Part shown: one piece after another, positions 1 to 5,895 of the stretch
Numbering within the stretch: the stretch's first letter is position 1
How the letters are laid out: each line of letters opens with the position of its first letter
Assembly: GCA_002382755.1 (NCBI GenBank)
Contig: DFZT01000021.1
Location: 1-10,730, forward strand
Direction: 5' to 3'
Length of the DNA: 10,730 nucleotides
Source of the DNA: Firmicutes bacterium UBA4049
GTDB taxonomy: Bacteria > Bacillota > Desulfotomaculia > Desulfotomaculales > Nap2-2B
Notes under the pieces: generated by a model
What the model was told of the DNA's origin: nothing
Databases searched by the model: none
What the model saw: the letters and a program-made list of their open reading frames with translations, nothing else
Program-made: the position numbers and the translations under genes

Positions 1-13
1 GGAGATGGGGCTG

Positions 14-1036
14 ATGTCGTCGACAAAGACCACTGAAGAAATCAACCAGGATACCGGGCAAAATGTCAGGGAACCTCTTATCAGCAACATCCAGCGTTAT
101 TCCCTTCAGGACGGCCCCGGCCTGCGCACGACCATTTTTTTAAAGGGATGCCCCTTAAGGTGTCCCTGGTGCCATAATCCGGAAACACAGTCGGTCAAAC
201 CGGAAATTAACCATTTTCTGGACAAGTGCACCGGGTGCGGCAAGTGCGCCGAAGTCTGCCCCACAGGCGCCACTTATATAGAAAAAGAAAGGGGAGAAGT
301 AAATCTTCGCTTTGACAGGAACAAGTGCACAGGGTGCGGCGCCTGCGTCAAAGCCTGTCTGTACGAAGCAAGACAGTTGGTCGGGACTAAAATGACGATG
401 GATGAGATTATCAAGGAGGCTGTTTCCGACAGGCCGTTTTTCCAGAATTCCGGAGGAGGGGTGACGATCAGCGGCGGCGAGCCCCTGTTTTTCCCAGAAT
501 ATACAGCAGAACTTGCCCGAAGGCTGAAGTGGGAGGAGGCTGTTCACCTCGCCATCGATACCTCCTGCTATTGCCAGTGGCGCCACCTCGCCGAGCTTGT
601 CCCGTTAGCAAACCTTTTTCTTTGTGATATCAAGACCATGGATCCAGTAAAATATAAAGAGGTAATTAAAGGCGACCTGAAAGTAGTCCAGAACAACCTT
701 GAAAACCTGCTCCGCGCGGGGGCGAAAGTAAGGATCAGACTGGCTATCATTCCTGATTTCAACAATTCGAAGGAAGATTTTGAGGCCTACGCAGGCTATA
801 TAGACACCCTGCCGGGGAAGATAGTGGCGGTGGATATTCTACCTTTCCACAGCTATGCTGAAAATAAATACGCCTTATTAGGCAGGCTGAGTAATTACAA
901 GTACAGGGATTTTAAGTCTTTATTCGGGGAGGATGTCGTCGACCTGTTAAAAGCCATTGCTCCGGTTGCCCGCGCTAATAAATTTGAATGCACTATCGGG
1001 GGTTTGTCGGGGGTTACCGCACAGAGCCTCTCTTAA
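14..1036 (+). CDS. bssD: Glycyl-radical enzyme activase, BssD-type radical SAM protein
   Basis: This is the activating enzyme that would use S-adenosylmethionine to place the glycyl radical on BssA. The 340-aa protein has the radical-SAM CxxxCxxC motif (Cys46, Cys50, Cys53, within KGCPLRCPWCHN), preceded by the activase-typical stretch YSLQDGPGLRTTIFLKGC. An inserted double ferredoxin follows, CTGCGKCAEVCP (Cys72-82) and CTGCGACVKAC (Cys105-115), and then the SAM-binding ISGGEP. Two inserted 4Fe-4S clusters are characteristic of activases of BssD and other non-PFL glycyl-radical enzymes. I chose ATG 14 because GGAG at 1-4 lies nine bases upstream. ATG 5 abuts that site and would add three residues. 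The gene lies first in the cluster, as in known bssDCAB operons, but is separated from bssC here by three small genes. The family assignment is firm; the pairing with this BssA is inferred from position. Confidence 0.9.
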   Translation: MSSTKTTEEINQDTGQNVREPLISNIQRYSLQDGPGLRTTIFLKGCPLRCPWCHNPETQSVKPEINHFLDKCTGCGKCAEVCPTGATYIEKERGEVNLRFDRNKCTGCGACVKACLYEARQLVGTKMTMDEIIKEAVSDRPFFQNSGGGVTISGGEPLFFPEYTAELARRLKWEEAVHLAIDTSCYCQWRHLAELVPLANLFLCDIKTMDPVKYKEVIKGDLKVVQNNLENLLRAGAKVRIRLAIIPDFNNSKEDFEAYAGYIDTLPGKIVAVDILPFHSYAENKYALLGRLSNYKYRDFKSLFGEDVVDLLKAIAPVARANKFECTIGGLSGVTAQSLS

Positions 1037-1051
1037 CAGAAATAGAATCGC

Positions 1052-1079
1052 TGATATTTTAATTGGTGATATTTTAATT
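1052..1079 (+). repeat. Short direct repeat between bssD and the first small gene
   Basis: The 13-mer TGATATTTTAATT occurs at 1052-1064 and again at 1067-1079, a 15-bp period. It lies in the AT-rich gap after bssD and ends about four bases before the ribosome binding site (AAAGGAA, 1084-1090) of the next gene. It could be replication slippage or a binding site; nothing in the sequence decides between them. Confidence 0.6.
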
Positions 1080-1098
1080 AAAGAAAGGAATTTTAACG

Positions 1099-1374
1099 GT
1101 GGAGGGAACAACTGCCCTTAAAAATTCGGCCGTAATAAATTATGTGCCCGGAACACCGTCTTCTTGTTCAAAGTGTCTCTGGGGGCGCCAGGACTCCAGA
1201 GACATGTCCAAGGGTTACTGTATTTCTTACAAAACAAACGCAGATACTGTATGGGTAAGAAAGATCAAGGATTTTCAAAACTGTACCTGTGGGCGTTATG
1301 AATACGGAACGCCGAAGGTGGTCAGCAGCATGATGGGCCACTGCAGGGGTTGCCGTGTCTGTACATGCCCGTAA
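1099..1374 (+). CDS. BssB-like small Cys4 protein with extra Cys-rich C-terminus (tandem paralogue 1)
   Basis: This 91-aa protein is related to the BssB small subunit of fumarate-adding glycyl-radical enzymes. In that family four cysteines bind a low-potential 4Fe-4S cluster on a small subunit that packs against BssA. The core ligands here are Cys23, Cys26, Cys41 and Cys64, in the pattern VPGTPSSCSKCLWG, GYC and CTCGRYE. A further Cys62 precedes the last ligand. Unlike its neighbours it ends in CRGCRVCTCP, adding Cys82, Cys85, Cys88 and Cys90, enough in principle for another cluster or metal. The GTG start at 1099 is set by AAAGGAA at 1084-1090. The gene follows bssD by 62 bp and precedes two close relatives. 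Kinship to BssB is seen in the sequence; a role as an alternative subunit or cluster carrier is inference. Confidence 0.8.
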   Translation: MEGTTALKNSAVINYVPGTPSSCSKCLWGRQDSRDMSKGYCISYKTNADTVWVRKIKDFQNCTCGRYEYGTPKVVSSMMGHCRGCRVCTCP

Positions 1375-1421
1375 CTCACTTACCAAAGAACGTCTTAGAT
1401 CTGTAAAAGGAGTGTCTTGCT

Positions 1422-1691
1422 GTGGAAGATGTTTTTGAGAAAAAAAATGTCCAGATTGGCATAGTGCCGGGAACACCTAAACCGTGTGCAAAATGCAAGT
1501 GGGGTCGGAAAGATTCCAGAGATCCGGTGAATGGTTTTTGCGTCGGCTACAAGACAAGGGCAGGTACTCCCTGGGTAAGAAAGATTAAAGATTTTAACAA
1601 TACGACCTGCGGCAAGTATGAAGAGGGGGTTCCGGGCATGGTGGACACCGTACCGCTTCCGGACGACGAACCAGTAAAGATTAATATCTGA
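1422..1691 (+). CDS. BssB-like small Cys4 iron-sulfur protein (tandem paralogue 2)
   Basis: The 89-aa product shares with its neighbours the pattern PGTPxPCxKCxWG, then SRD, GFC, YKT, PWVRKI and TTCxxYEEGVP. Predicted 4Fe-4S ligands are Cys22, Cys25, Cys40 and Cys63, and there are no other cysteines. The protein ends in an acidic, proline-containing tail (LPDDEPVKINI). The GTG start at 1422 is supported by AAAGGAG at about 1406-1412. It is separated by 47 bp from paralogue 1 and carries its own ribosome binding site. It resembles paralogue 3 (1808-2059) most, suggesting tandem duplication. It is soluble, with no signal peptide or membrane segment. A BssB-type structural role is inferred from the cysteine spacing and from linkage to bssD and bssA. 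Confidence 0.83.
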   Translation: MEDVFEKKNVQIGIVPGTPKPCAKCKWGRKDSRDPVNGFCVGYKTRAGTPWVRKIKDFNNTTCGKYEEGVPGMVDTVPLPDDEPVKINI

Positions 1692-1807
1692 GAATTTTGG
1701 CTGTTATGGCTTAATATAAGTTTGATAATTGATGGTTTTGTTATAATTACTTATGTTATTAAATGTGCCGTTTTTGGCCCATTTATAATTGAAAGGAGTT
1801 GCCTGTT

Positions 1808-2059
1808 TTGCAGACGCAAAGGAAATCCAGCCAAATTAGTCTCGTTCCCGGAACACCAAACCCGTGTTCAAAGTGCAAGTGGGGACAGAGAAACTCGCGG
1901 GATTTAACTAACGGTTTTTGCGGCGCCTACAAGACAAGCTCGGGCACTCCCTGGGTGAGAAAGATCAACGACATTGAAAATACCACCTGCGCCCATTACG
2001 AAGAAGGGGTTCCCGAAGTAGTAGTTGTCCCCTTGCCCGGCGAGCAGCTCTGCGGGTGA
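1808..2059 (+). CDS. BssB-like small Cys4 iron-sulfur protein (tandem paralogue 3)
   Basis: The 83-aa product has the same layout as paralogue 2: VPGTPNPCSKCKWG, SRD, GFC, YKT, GTPWVRKI and TTCAHYEEGVP. Cluster ligands are Cys20, Cys23, Cys38 and Cys61; one more cysteine (Cys82) sits next to the C-terminus. I chose the TTG at 1808 because AAGGAG (1793-1797) lies about ten bases upstream. The in-frame TTG at 1799 is only one or two bases from that site and would add three residues. A 116-bp gap separates it from paralogue 2, longer than the other gaps, so it may have its own promoter, though none is clear. It is the last gene before the long intergenic region preceding bssC. Function is inferred as for the other paralogues. 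Confidence 0.8.
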   Translation: MQTQRKSSQISLVPGTPNPCSKCKWGQRNSRDLTNGFCGAYKTSSGTPWVRKINDIENTTCAHYEEGVPEVVVVPLPGEQLCG

Positions 2060-2074
2060 TAAGATTTTAAAAAA

Positions 2075-2089
2075 GGGCCGGTTCGGCCC
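2075..2089 (-). terminator. Probable minus-strand intrinsic terminator hairpin
   Basis: GGGCCG (2075-2080) pairs with CGGCCC (2084-2089) around a GTT loop. Read on the minus strand the hairpin is followed at once by TTTTTT, giving a standard intrinsic terminator. On the plus strand no T-run follows. It would end minus-strand transcription arriving from the direction of the SPASM remnant at 2213-2300, which suggests that a gene once ran leftward here. Confidence 0.55.
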
Positions 2090-2096
2090 CCGAATC

Positions 2097-2144
2097 TAAA
2101 AAAGATTTAAATTTAAAAAAGATTTAAATTTAAAAAAGATTTAA
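2097..2144. repeat. Three tandem 17-bp A/T-rich repeats
   Basis: The core TAAAAAAGATTT occurs at 2097-2108, 2114-2125 and 2131-2142, an exact 17-bp period. The full unit is TAAAAAAGATTTAAATT, and the third copy is partial. The array lies between two hairpins. It could be slippage in A/T-rich DNA; no function is visible. Confidence 0.85.
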
Positions 2145-2147
2145 TAA

Positions 2148-2183
2148 GAAAAGGATTGCCGCGGCAATCCTTTTCGCTTTTTT
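2148..2183. terminator. Perfect 28-bp palindrome, probable bidirectional terminator
   Basis: The two 14-base arms meet at CG between 2161 and 2162; the left arm begins GAAAAGGATTGCC. On the plus strand the hairpin is followed by GCTTTTTTA, and on the minus strand by an A/T-rich stretch with TTTTTT in the repeat array, so it can act on both strands. On the plus strand it would end the transcript of the three small genes. Confidence 0.65.
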
Positions 2184-2212
2184 ATTACAGACTTAAATTA
2201 GACTTTAAAAGT

Positions 2213-2300
2213 ACCGTCAGCACTGCGGGTCTTTAGCCATACATCGCCCGTTAAACTAAAAGGCCATCCTTTTGAGCATCCCTTCGGACACACCTTAAAA
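2213..2300 (-). pseudogene. Decayed 3' end of a SPASM radical-SAM gene
   Basis: This stretch matches the 3' end of the intact minus-strand gene at 6578-7690 (compare 6581-6668). Shared blocks include CAGCACTGCGGGTCTT and ATCGCCCG. Translated on the minus strand it gives a degenerate SPASM tail, VCPKGC followed by FSLTGDV. A one-base frame change then leads to MAKDPQC and a stop, against VCGGC, FGLSGDI and MGEDPQC in the intact protein. Only about 30 codons are recognisable and the rest of the gene is gone. It shows that a second such gene, or an earlier copy, once lay beside the small bss-type genes. The low similarity points to an old event or to a diverged paralogue. Confidence 0.7.
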
Positions 2301-2344
2301 CATTATTCAAAATCCCCGGCGAAGGCATGATTATGGCAACATCA

Positions 2345-2383
2345 AGGCTTAGACAGATTAAATAATGTCTAAGCCTCTTTTTT
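2345..2383 (+). terminator. Strong rho-independent terminator
   Basis: AGGCTTAGACA (2345-2355) pairs perfectly with TGTCTAAGCCT (2366-2376) across a ten-base loop, followed by CTTTTTT. This is a textbook plus-strand terminator. The nearest plus-strand stop codon is 285 bases upstream, with other hairpins between, so the transcript it ends is not obvious. Confidence 0.8.
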
Positions 2384-2414
2384 GTTATTAAATATACAAA
2401 TTTATTGTAGGTAT

Positions 2415-2437
2415 TTTAACTTAACCGGCCAGTTAAA
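2415..2437. promoter_or_regulatory. Inverted repeat upstream of bssC, possible operator
   Basis: TTTAACT (2415-2421) and AGTTAAA (2431-2437) form a 7-bp inverted repeat around a nine-base GC-rich centre, followed by TATTTATTATAT. No T-run follows, so it is more like an operator or promoter region than a terminator. The assignment is tentative. Confidence 0.35.
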
Positions 2438-2460
2438 TTATTTATTATATGGGGGGAGGG

Positions 2461-2498
2461 GGGATAGCCTGAATAGGTGAAGGAATAGCCTAAATAGG
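2461..2498. promoter_or_regulatory. Two regulator-like boxes 21 bp apart upstream of bssC
   Basis: GGGATAGCCTGAATAGG (2461-2477) and GGAATAGCCTAAATAGG (2482-2498) differ at two positions and repeat at 21 bp, two helical turns, so both would face the same side of the DNA. Each holds CCTRAATAGG, a near-palindrome. They lie about 180-215 bases upstream of bssC. A role as activator sites for the bssCAB operon is inference. Confidence 0.4.
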
Positions 2499-2676
2499 GT
2501 AGGGAATGGCAGTTTGGATACTTTTCCCTCCAGGTACATCAGAGTATTCGGCTGTCAAAAAATTGGACCCGAGAAATTAGAAATAAATGTAAAAGGCATC
2601 GTGCAGCGTTAAGCACCAGGGTTTCAATTGTCCAAATTAATTAAAAATACTAAAAATACGGGAGGTGAACAGCTTT

Positions 2677-2859
2677 ATGGCGACCTGTGCACAGTGCAAA
2701 TCATTTTTTCCTGTTCCCGAGAATGCCGATGATTTTGCACCGGGGAAAGGAGACTGCGTCAGGGAAGTAAAGGATGAAAAAGGCAAGTACTGGCTCTCCA
2801 AACCCGTAGTGAGCGACATGGACACAAGTAAATGTCCGTTTTTCTCAGAGAAAGTGTAG
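2677..2859 (+). CDS. bssC: Benzylsuccinate synthase-type small (gamma) subunit BssC
   Basis: This 60-aa protein resembles BssC/TutF, the smallest subunit of benzylsuccinate synthase, which binds a 4Fe-4S cluster and sits on the large subunit. Ligand cysteines are Cys4, Cys7, Cys27 and Cys53. The family-typical stretch is FFPVPENADDF, GKGDCVRE, DEKGKYWLSKP and CPFF. The ATG at 2677 is chosen because GGAGGTG (2661-2667) lies nine bases upstream; an in-frame GTG at 2665 overlaps that site and is rejected. The stop is followed 42 bases later by bssA, preceded by its own AGGAGG, so the two are almost surely cotranscribed. In the known enzyme the small subunits keep the large subunit soluble and control access to its active site. 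Confidence 0.87.
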   Translation: MATCAQCKSFFPVPENADDFAPGKGDCVREVKDEKGKYWLSKPVVSDMDTSKCPFFSEKV

Positions 2860-2901
2860 CTTTAGAAACCGAAAATTAAAATAAGGAGGTTGACAACATC
2901 T

Positions 2902-5508
2902 ATGGCAACAAGACATAAGCCAATTGAGTATCATGGAAAAAATATTGAGTTTCCATATGAGAATCCCGCCGAGGAAGTTATCGATGATGAATATCTCCAT
3001 GAGCACCTGGCCAAACCGACTACCGAAAGGACGAAGAGACTCAAGGCAAGGTGCCGTTGGAAGCATTGCGCGGCCGGAGAGTTTGTGGATAACAGCGTCA
3101 GGGCAGGCATGGAGCGGATGCGCTACTGGACCGAAGGGCATAAGGCATCCGATGGAAACAAGGACGTGATCAAAAGGGCTATCTGCCTGCAGACATTTTT
3201 AGAAAAATGTACAGTAATATTGCAGGAAGACGAGAAGATCATCGGCTACCACGCCGAAGAGCCGACAATGGTCCCCCTGTATCCGGAACTTTCCTTCCTG
3301 GCCACCCAGGATTACATTCAGAACTCAAGGTATGCCCCGCAGCCGGTGGAAGAAGCCAAGGAAATCAACGAATACTGGAAGAAGCACTCGCTGCTGTCCA
3401 AGTGCATGCCCTACTTCGAGCCCTATGAACTTGAACGGATGTACCGGTGGGCCTCAATGGAAGCGCCGGCCTTTGCCACGGGCTTCAACAGCATTGTTCC
3501 CCCGTACGAGACTGTCGCTGAAGACGGGCTGTTAAAGAGGATTGAACTCGCCCAGGAACAGATTAACAAGGCCAAGGCCGAACTGGCCGCCCCACACTGG
3601 AACGCTCCGGAGAGGCTGCCGCTGCTGGAAAAAATCGACCTCTGGAGCGCCATGATAATGGCCGATAAGGCTGTGATCAGCTGGGCAAGGCGCCATGCCA
3701 GGCTTTGCAGGATCGTCGCCGAAAGCTTTGAAACCGACCCCGCAAGAAGAGAAGAACTGCTGGAAATGGCCGAGATCAGCCAGCGGATACCGGCCGAGCC
3801 CTGCCAGGGGCTTTGGGACTGCATGCAGATGAAGTGGTATGTCTACCTGATGTGCCACGCCATCGAGCGCTACGCCAGCGGTTTTGCCCACAAAGAGGAT
3901 AAACTCTGTTGGCCTTATTACAAGGCCAGCGTAATTGATAAAACCTTCCAGCCCATGACCCACAAGGATGCCGTCGAGCTGTTCGAGTGCGAGCGGCTGA
4001 AGTGCTCCGAGCACGGCGCCGGCAAGTCACGGGTTAACCGTGAAATCTTCCCCGGCTCCAACGACCTCTTCATCCTGACCATCGGCGGGCTGAACAGGGA
4101 CGGCTCGGACGGCTGCAACGACTGCACCGACGCTATCCTGGAAGCCGCCCGGAACATCCGGACGACGGAGCCTTCGATTGTGTTCCGCTGGAACCCCAAG
4201 GGCCGCTTAAAGACCAAGCGCCTCGTCTTCGAGTGCATCAGGGACGGCATGGGTTTTCCCTCAATTAAGAACGACGCTCTGAATGCCCACCAGATGCTTT
4301 ATTACGCCAGGTTCAGCCAGAACAACAACGGCGCGACCCCTGAAGAAGCCCACGACTGGGCCAATGTTCTGTGCATGTCTCCTGGCCTGGTCGGCCGCAG
4401 AAAGACCCAGAAGACTAGGTCGGAAGGCGGCGGCTCGATCTTCCCGGCCAAGATCCTGGAGATCACCTTGAACGACGGCTACGACTGGAGCTACTCCGAT
4501 ACTCAGCTCGGCCCGCATACCGGCGACCCCAGGACCTTCGACACTTTTGAAAAGCTATGGGAGGCATTTAGAGTACAGTACGAGTACACAGTCAGCATAT
4601 CCATCAGGGCCAAGGACGTTTCCCGTTACTGGGAAGCCAGGATGCTGCAGCTGCCCTTCGTCTCCAGCATTGACGACGGCTGCATGGAACTCGGCAGAGA
4701 CGCCTGCGATCTCTCCGAGCAGCCCAACGGCTGGCACAACCCCATCACCACCGTGGTTGCCGCCAACTCGCTGGTCGCCATCAAGAAGCTCATCTACGAC
4801 GAGAAGAAGTATACGATGGATCAGATGCTTGACGCCCTGTACGCCAACTGGGAAGGCTACGAGGAAATGCGGCGCGACTTCGTCAACGCTCCAAAGTGGG
4901 GCAACGACGACGAGTACGCCGATGCCATCATCAAGAAGTTCTACGAGGATATAATCGCCGGCGAAATGAGGAAGATCACCAACTACTCCGGCGGCCCGGT
5001 CATGCCTGTCGGCCAGGCGGTAGGCCTCTACATGGAAGTCGGCTCACGCACAGGCCCGACCCCGGACGGCAGGTACGGCGGCGAGGCTTGCGACGACGGA
5101 GGAATCTCCCCGTACATGGGCACCGACAAGAAGGGCCCGACGGCAGTTCTGAAGTCCGTATCCAAGGTCGACTCCACCACCCAGAAGGCGAACCTGCTCA
5201 ACCAGCGCCTGTCCGTTCCGATCATGAGGAGCAAGCACGGCTTCAAGATCTGGCTGGCTTACATGAACACCTGGTATGACCTGAACATCGACCATGTCCA
5301 GTTCAACTGCGTAAGCAACGCCGAGCTGCTGGCGGCGCAGAGGGAGCCTGAAAAGCATCAGGACCTGATCGTCCGTGTTTCCGGTTTCAGCGCCCGTTTT
5401 GTCGACATTTCCAAGTACGGCCAGGACACCATCATCGCCAGGAACGAGCAGGATTTTGGCGCCGAGGACTTCGACTTCATAAACGTCAGCGCGGAAGAGC
5501 TGGTTTAA
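2902..5508 (+). CDS. bssA: Benzylsuccinate synthase-type glycyl-radical catalytic subunit BssA
   Basis: This is the 868-aa catalytic subunit of a fumarate-adding enzyme, which abstracts a methyl hydrogen from toluene or a related substrate and adds the radical to fumarate. The radical site is IVRVSGFSARFVD with Gly828. The thiyl cysteine is Cys491 in NVLCMSPGLVGRR, with the conserved Arg506 behind it. Long blocks match Thauera BssA as I recall it (WKHCAAGEF, EIFPGSNDLFIL, LSEQPNGWHNPITT, QAVGLYMEVGSRTGPTPDGR), and length is close to the family's roughly 865 residues. ATG 2902 is used because AGGAGG ends at 2889; the in-frame TTG at 2890 abuts that site. Close identity to BssA favours an aromatic methyl substrate over an alkane, but toluene, cresol or xylene cannot be told apart. 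By recalled numbering, pocket position Tyr197 is Phe195 here. bssB follows after 58 bases. Confidence 0.92.
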   Translation: MATRHKPIEYHGKNIEFPYENPAEEVIDDEYLHEHLAKPTTERTKRLKARCRWKHCAAGEFVDNSVRAGMERMRYWTEGHKASDGNKDVIKRAICLQTFLEKCTVILQEDEKIIGYHAEEPTMVPLYPELSFLATQDYIQNSRYAPQPVEEAKEINEYWKKHSLLSKCMPYFEPYELERMYRWASMEAPAFATGFNSIVPPYETVAEDGLLKRIELAQEQINKAKAELAAPHWNAPERLPLLEKIDLWSAMIMADKAVISWARRHARLCRIVAESFETDPARREELLEMAEISQRIPAEPCQGLWDCMQMKWYVYLMCHAIERYASGFAHKEDKLCWPYYKASVIDKTFQPMTHKDAVELFECERLKCSEHGAGKSRVNREIFPGSNDLFILTIGGLNRDGSDGCNDCTDAILEAARNIRTTEPSIVFRWNPKGRLKTKRLVFECIRDGMGFPSIKNDALNAHQMLYYARFSQNNNGATPEEAHDWANVLCMSPGLVGRRKTQKTRSEGGGSIFPAKILEITLNDGYDWSYSDTQLGPHTGDPRTFDTFEKLWEAFRVQYEYTVSISIRAKDVSRYWEARMLQLPFVSSIDDGCMELGRDACDLSEQPNGWHNPITTVVAANSLVAIKKLIYDEKKYTMDQMLDALYANWEGYEEMRRDFVNAPKWGNDDEYADAIIKKFYEDIIAGEMRKITNYSGGPVMPVGQAVGLYMEVGSRTGPTPDGRYGGEACDDGGISPYMGTDKKGPTAVLKSVSKVDSTTQKANLLNQRLSVPIMRSKHGFKIWLAYMNTWYDLNIDHVQFNCVSNAELLAAQREPEKHQDLIVRVSGFSARFVDISKYGQDTIIARNEQDFGAEDFDFINVSAEELV

Positions 5509-5566
5509 GGAGCAGTATTTTAAGATAATTTCAAGTAAAAATTGAATATAAAGGGGTGTTTTACAG

Positions 5567-5821
5567 ATGTCAGAAGTAGTCTCAAAAGCAAAAGAGCTGG
5601 CTGAAAAAAGAAAGGTCGGCATGAGAGTCGAATCAGGAACTACCAAGCCGTGTCTTAAATGCAGATGGGGAACTGAAGACCCCACCGATCCTTCCAAGGG
5701 GCAGTGCATCGGCTATAGGACCGGAATGGGCGGCATCTGGAAAAGAATGGTCCACGACTATTACAATACAACCTGCGATAAATTTGAAGAAGGCGAAGTA
5801 GATTTCCGGGATCACGTTTAA
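5567..5821 (+). CDS. bssB: Benzylsuccinate synthase-type small (beta) subunit BssB
   Basis: The 84-aa product is the BssB/TutG-type subunit. It has a charged helical N-terminus (residues 1-20) and then a Cys4 4Fe-4S domain with Cys29, Cys32, Cys47 and Cys70 (TTKPCLKCRWG, GQC, NTTCDKFEEGE). The known subunit clamps BssA near the active site and must open for activation and substrate entry. ATG 5567 follows AAGGGGTG (5551-5558) by eight bases. It lies directly after bssA, as in the bssDCAB order, and is followed by a 15-bp hairpin. It is more like textbook BssB (TEDPTDPSKGQCIGYRTGMG) than the three tandem paralogues upstream. Its 3' half is duplicated at 6314-6444. Confidence 0.88.
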   Translation: MSEVVSKAKELAEKRKVGMRVESGTTKPCLKCRWGTEDPTDPSKGQCIGYRTGMGGIWKRMVHDYYNTTCDKFEEGEVDFRDHV

Positions 5822-5833
5822 TTCCGGGACAAA

Positions 5834-5868
5834 CAACATACACCCTATGCAAAATAGGGTGTATGTTG
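5834..5868. terminator. 15-bp hairpin after bssB, copy 1
   Basis: CAACATACACCCTAT (5834-5848) pairs perfectly with ATAGGGTGTATGTTG (5854-5868) around GCAAA. The following plus-strand bases (CTTATATTAAAA) lack a strong T-run, so it may be a partial terminator or an mRNA-stabilising stem between bssB and the bssE remnant. An identical hairpin occurs at 6457-6491. Confidence 0.6.
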
Positions 5869-5895
5869 CTTATATTAAAAAATGGAGGGCAAAAA

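Larger units (their letters stand above)
2060..2676. other. 617-nt AT-rich interval between the small genes and bssC
   Basis: No intact gene is visible here. From left to right it holds a GC hairpin whose U-run lies on the minus strand, three 17-bp A/T-rich repeats, a perfect 28-bp palindrome with U-runs on both sides, a decayed 3' end of a SPASM radical-SAM gene on the minus strand, a strong plus-strand terminator, a TTTAACT/AGTTAAA inverted repeat, and two CCTRAATAGG boxes 21 bp apart. The last 150 bases before bssC show only a weak sigma-A candidate (TTGGAC 2563-2568, AATGTA 2586-2591, 17-bp spacer). The terminators imply that bssC-bssA-bssB is transcribed separately from bssD and the small genes. 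Confidence 0.7.

Noticed and set aside
1722..1907. 61-codon plus-strand frame overlapping the third small gene
   Set aside because: It lacks a ribosome binding site and covers the start of paralogue 3 in another frame.
1099..2059. Three small Cys proteins as precursor peptides for the SPASM radical-SAM enzyme
   Set aside because: They have the full BssB cysteine pattern and conserved folded-domain residues rather than a leader plus variable core, and the SPASM gene is over 4 kb away on the other strand.
2097..2144. CRISPR array
   Set aside because: The repeat unit is 17 bp of A/T-rich sequence in direct tandem with no spacers, and no cas gene is present.
2506..2521. Sigma-54 promoter (TGGCAG...) upstream of bssC
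   Set aside because: The GC element expected at -12 is missing at the right spacing.
2665..2676. In-frame GTG 2665 as bssC start, and likewise TTG 2890 for bssA
   Set aside because: Each overlaps or abuts the ribosome binding site; the ATGs at 2677 and 2902 are correctly spaced.
3423..4518. Several 80-160 codon frames opposite or within bssA
   Set aside because: They mirror the codon pattern of bssA and resemble no protein family I recognise.
5044..5709. 221-codon open frame on the minus strand under bssA and bssB
   Set aside because: It overlaps two well-supported plus-strand genes, has no recognisable domain or ribosome binding site, and is a by-product of GC-biased codons.
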